From assembly GCA_903833215.1 (NCBI GenBank), contig CAILEM010000077.1, positions 62,001 through 126,000 of the forward strand: DNA of 64,000 bases, in the 5' to 3' direction. The stretch is from an uncultured Armatimonadota bacterium. Lineage in GTDB: Bacteria; Armatimonadota; Fimbriimonadia; Fimbriimonadales; Fimbriimonadaceae. Shown one piece after another: positions 61,351 through 64,000 of this stretch. Made by a program: the position numbers and the translations under genes. Within the stretch, counting starts at the first letter, position 1; the number at the start of each line of letters is the position of its first letter. The notes below the pieces were generated by a model. The model was not told where the DNA came from, ran no database searches, and saw nothing but the letters and a program-made list of their open reading frames with translations.

Positions 61351-61468
61351 CCATCACCCTCCCGGTGTGCACACGTAAGGGCGTCAAGCATTTTCTGATC
61401 GACGGGCTCGGAGGCGAGGCGCCTCGACCGGCAGAAGTCGTTTGCACGAAGCAGTGCAAAACCGCTCA

Positions 61469-61687
61469 TTACCTCCCCTTGGACGAATTCTCGTGCCTCC
61501 TGTAAAACTCGACCAACTCAGCGTGGTCTAGGTCGAGTTCCACCATCGCACTTACGCTCTCGCACCCGCACACGCGACGAGCCCGAGTGCAGAACTTCTG
61601 GCAGTTGACGTCGTTTGCTCCTTGAAACCGATCGTGCCAGAAACATTGGAGCCAGGGGCACGCAGTCCATTCAGTTGCGCCTAACGC
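61469..61687 (-). pseudogene. Cys-rich reading frame in frame after the TAG of the FGE-domain gene
   Basis: Directly after the TAG at 61688-61690 the same frame stays open for 72 codons to a TAA at 61469. The translation is protein-like: 'ACPWLQCFWHDRFQGANDVN', 'CQKFCTRARRVCGCESVSAM', then a helix 'LDLDHAELVEFYRRHENS'. Six Cys in about 40 residues suggest a small zinc-binding domain. No ATG, GTG or TTG lies before the Cys cluster. It could be a C-terminal domain cut off by a nonsense mutation, a UAG-readthrough extension, or chance. Confidence 0.4.
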
Positions 61688-62293
61688 CTAGCCCACGAGC
61701 AAGCCTAATGGCTCACTACGAATGACATACCTAAAGGTCGTTCTCGCAAAGGATAGATTCCCGTATGGGCCGTGGAATCGCATGGCTGGATGATAAATAT
61801 CGAGTCCCCTGCCCCTGATGACGCGGCGGCCGCGGGGTGCGTCAACGATCTCATCGACCTGTGAAGCAACAACAGGATTCAATATGCCCGTCAGATTCTG
61901 CCGCACGCCATTGAAATAATCCAGACACCATTCGTCCTCATCGACTCGCGAAATGGGCTGATCACCGTACCTTTCTGCAATCTCCCATTCGGACTCTGTT
62001 GGCAACGACATTCCGCCTTGCACGGCGGCACTCAACGCGTCTTCGTACGCAATCCCTCTTGCATCCTGGGAAGTGCGTGCGATCTTAAAGGAAGACACTT
62101 CCACAACCATTTCCGGAATGGCTGCGCTCAGTGAGGGTGGCAACTCAGAAGCGGTTCCGTATGGGAACGGACCTTGCTGTGCCACGACTCTCGCCCAATA
62201 CTCGTTAGCCTCATCCAAGCTCAGACCAACCCGATAGCGTCCTGCGGGGATTTCTATCCAATCGATCGTTTCGTCCAAAAAAGTCCACTCCAT
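61688..62293 (-). CDS. FGE-sulfatase (SUMF1-like) domain protein
   Basis: 201 residues. 'IDWIEIPAGRYRVGLSLDEAN' is the typical start of the formylglycine-generating-enzyme fold ('W-x-x-I-P-A-G-x-F-x-M-G'). 'IAYEDALSAAVQGGMSLPTESEWEIAERYGD' (about 97-127) has the LPTE-x-EWE motif, and 'RVIRGRGLDIYHPAMRFHGPYG' (in parts) the C-terminal core. The copper-binding Cys pair of true FGE is not seen, so an enzyme-independent sugar- or peptide-binding role is more likely. The frame continues after the TAG into a Cys-rich segment. Confidence 0.75.
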   Translation of the reverse strand: MEWTFLDETIDWIEIPAGRYRVGLSLDEANEYWARVVAQQGPFPYGTASELPPSLSAAIPEMVVEVSSFKIARTSQDARGIAYEDALSAAVQGGMSLPTESEWEIAERYGDQPISRVDEDEWCLDYFNGVRQNLTGILNPVVASQVDEIVDAPRGRRVIRGRGLDIYHPAMRFHGPYGNLSFARTTFRYVIRSEPLGLLVG

Positions 62294-62378
62294 CTACACC
62301 CACGAAGACGATTTTTGCCAGTCGGCTGCCGATCCGTTCCTCATCTTCGAAGCCCGCTTCAAAGTTGGGACGTTCACC

Positions 62379-62699
62379 CTACTCTTTTAACTTCCTTTCC
62401 GAACGCAGCCTAAAGATTGCTCTCCGAAGTCTGACGGCCCCAACCGCCACAAAAACTGAGACCACAAGTGTGCTTAATGAGAGCTCGACAACACGAAACA
62501 CACCTAACGCATTGTGACCGGCTAGTATGATACACAGGTAGGTCGTAAGCGCGACAGAGAGAACGATTAACGACCAAAGCAATCTGTAAGAGACCATCGA
62601 ACCCTTGATTTCAAGGGGCCGAAGCATTAAGAACGCGGCGACAAAAAAGCCTGCACCAAATACTGGAAGGATAAGCATGGCATCCAATGAAATGTTCAT
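62379..62699 (-). CDS. Three-helix membrane protein, unknown
   Basis: 106 residues with hydrophobic helices at about 7-26, 42-62 and 70-90 and a basic cytoplasmic end (RLRRAIFRLRSERKLKE). AAGGAAACAGGT precedes the ATG, a plausible ribosome-binding site. No family recognised. It belongs to a run of minus-strand envelope-type genes reaching to the window end. Confidence 0.6.
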   Translation of the reverse strand: MNISLDAMLILPVFGAGFFVAAFLMLRPLEIKGSMVSYRLLWSLIVLSVALTTYLCIILAGHNALGVFRVVELSLSTLVVSVFVAVGAVRLRRAIFRLRSERKLKE

Positions 62700-62713
62700 A
62701 CCTGTTTCCTTAT

Positions 62714-63064
62714 TTACACATCAGTAACAGCCGCAGTCCAGTAGACCAACTCCAAATTCTCTACGAGTAAGGCTTTGCATGGGTTTCCTGAAGATTTTAA
62801 GTCATCAATCGCTTCTGTAGCCACTATAGAGCCTACACACAGTCTGAAAAGCCCGCGACTGGTGACCGGCGGTTCTGAGGTTTCCGGAGCCGTCGGAGTT
62901 GGTGGCACGCGCCTAATGCTTCGAGTCGATGCATTCCATGGCGGGCCCGAGCAAATCCGTTTTCGGCGCCATTCGAATTCAATAAGGTGAATCGGGGCGA
63001 TATTCAGATAGCCAGTGATTTTCACAGAAGATGCCGTTCGTGTCACCGATGGTGAGCCGGTCAC
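62714..63064 (-). CDS. Uncertain small protein overlapping the FHA-like gene
   Basis: The frame spans 116 codons, but its first part lies inside the 3' end of the 62979-63947 gene in another frame. The credible part starts at or after the GTG near residue 53 and reads 'PPTPTAPETSEPPVTSRG', then 'LFRLCVGSIVATEAIDDL' and 'NPCKALLVENLELVYWTAAV'. It stops 14 bp before the next gene's start. Without a clear ribosome-binding site I cannot say whether it is a gene, a frameshifted tail of the FHA-like gene or chance. Confidence 0.3.
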   Translation of the reverse strand: MTGSPSVTRTASSVKITGYLNIAPIHLIEFEWRRKRICSGPPWNASTRSIRRVPPTPTAPETSEPPVTSRGLFRLCVGSIVATEAIDDLKSSGNPCKALLVENLELVYWTAAVTDV

Positions 63065-63947
63065 CGTCTCGCAACGGGCTGTTGGTTAGCGGCTCACCAT
63101 TGAGCCGCGCCTGTGTCGACCCGAGTTGCTCGGCCGTGGCGGAAGAGGATGTTCTCCGTATCGCGACCGTCCCGATCCGAATTCCGGCATTGTGGCAATC
63201 CGATCTATTGTTCTGTAACGGGATCTCAACGATTGTCGGACCGGTCGAACGGAACTCAGACCAAAGGAAAAGGTAGGGACCACGAAAGAGCATGTCGCCA
63301 TACGGGCTCCAGTAGGCCAAAGAACCAAAGGGAACACAATCCAAAAAGAGATAACTCGATAGAGTTGCCCACACTGGAACCGCCCCCCGCGCGTGGATGC
63401 CGAAGCCGGTCAGAATCAGCAACATCAAGGGTACGACAATGACATAAGCCATGGTTGCCGTAATACAAACTAGGATGGCACCGATTATTGCCCGTCCAAT
63501 ACTTGCTGACTTAGGGTCGCAGATGAACATTGAAGCCAAGCATATTGCTGCCCCAGCCAGGCCATAGTGGACAAGCATGGCACCCGAGCCCGACTCATTC
63601 AGCTTCGTGCTGGTAAGGTCACCAACATAATCGGCAAGGGCACCCAGAATTCCACCAACTATGGCGCTCAACGCTGTTTTGAACGGAGCACTAACACATC
63701 TTCTGCGGTGAATGACGTGCGTTATCCATGCGGAGACAAAGAGACCACCGGAAAATTCGTAGGTCACCGCCCATGTTGAGCCGAAAGTAGTCGTTGGCGA
63801 TGCGAACGCGGTCCGAGCGAAAGGTACAGCGAGAACGAACGATGCAGCTAACCCTGCTACGGCACCGATGATCCTTGCCGCAGGACCAGGCCATGGCCTT
63901 GTTGGCAGAAAGACATCGCTAGTCGAAGCTGGCGCAACCGATCTCAT
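62979..63947 (-). CDS. Multi-span membrane protein with C-terminal FHA-like domain
   Basis: 322 residues. About six transmembrane helices lie in residues 25-205 ('IIGAVAGLAASFVLAVPFA', 'ALSAIVGGILGALADYVG', 'GLAGAAICLASMFIC', 'IIGAILVCITATMAYVIVV' and others). The last 90 residues are soluble and end in 'STQARLNGEPLTNSPLRDGD', 'RLTIGDTNGIF', which matches the second half of FHA domains (N-G-x-x-x-x-x-x-L-x-x-G-D-x-I-x-I-G). The first FHA half is weak and the GR..S..H core is not obvious. It may read phosphothreonine signals at the membrane. The 53 bp before the start, to the window end, show nothing. Confidence 0.6.
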   Translation of the reverse strand: MRSVAPASTSDVFLPTRPWPGPAARIIGAVAGLAASFVLAVPFARTAFASPTTTFGSTWAVTYEFSGGLFVSAWITHVIHRRRCVSAPFKTALSAIVGGILGALADYVGDLTSTKLNESGSGAMLVHYGLAGAAICLASMFICDPKSASIGRAIIGAILVCITATMAYVIVVPLMLLILTGFGIHARGAVPVWATLSSYLFLDCVPFGSLAYWSPYGDMLFRGPYLFLWSEFRSTGPTIVEIPLQNNRSDCHNAGIRIGTVAIRRTSSSATAEQLGSTQARLNGEPLTNSPLRDGDRLTIGDTNGIFCENHWLSEYRPDSPY

Positions 63948-64000
63948 GAGCGGTCAACGTCATCCACATACCAACCTATTCTTGCCTGATATCCTAACTC

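Overview
The window reads as part of a bacterial chromosome of moderate GC content, with dense housekeeping genes and no sign of prophage, plasmid or insertion sequences. The mix fits a Gram-negative-type bacterium from a little-studied phylum; my best guess is Armatimonadota (Fimbriimonas-like). That guess rests on type IV pilin-like surface proteins with G|FTLLE leaders, large secreted sortilin-type beta-propellers, CsrA, and secreted hydrolases beside Firmicutes-like acc-nusB-folD synteny. It is an inference from gene content, not from a search.

Layout. 1-5.1 kb: a secreted beta-propeller cut by the window edge, a mutarotase-like protein, a divergent cis-prenyltransferase and an acyl-ACP-desaturase-like di-iron protein. 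5.1-7.2 kb: a two-gene nucleotidyltransferase module, a repeat-filled gap, a DinB-like protein and a small orphan protein. 7.2-13.3 kb is accessory: a HAF-repeat lipoprotein, a pentanucleotide microsatellite, a tandemly duplicated pseudopilin plus membrane-protein cassette, a PIN/ribbon-helix-helix toxin-antitoxin pair, a HEAT-like protein and an Arg/Thr-rich secreted protein. 13.4-37.8 kb: envelope and carbohydrate enzymes (a deacetylase/phosphodiester-glycosidase fusion, a clan-D-like glycosidase, a parallel beta-helix protein, esterases), AraC, MgtC, ABC-F, a hybrid histidine kinase, MntH behind an MntR-like box, a beta-lactamase-fold protein with lost catalytic residues, riboflavin synthase, a fasciclin protein, a D-aminoacylase and an M48 protease.

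38.0-42.4 kb is a tight operon: accB-like, pilin-like, accC, nusB, folD, alpha/beta hydrolase. The AccB-like protein has a full BCCP architecture but glycine where the biotinylated lysine should be. 42.4-49.4 kb, on the minus strand: argJ-argC, an Ala-rich repeat lipoprotein, ribF, csrA, an FAD oxidoreductase and two tiny hydrophobic proteins coupled by TAGTG. 49.5-61.1 kb: alaS, a cystathionine gamma-synthase-like gene, a haloalkane-dehalogenase-fold protein with Asn in place of the catalytic His, coaBC-gmk-yvcK-holin-like, and mutS. 61.1-64 kb: repeats, an FGE-sulfatase-domain protein followed in frame after TAG by a Cys-rich reading frame, and small membrane proteins including one with an FHA-like tail.

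The most rewarding leads are the biotin-less AccB at the acc locus (similar in concept to plant BADC proteins), two hydrolase folds with missing catalytic residues, the MntR-like and MerR-like operator architectures, and the duplicated pilin cassette behind a microsatellite. No tRNA, rRNA, CRISPR array or transposase was seen.
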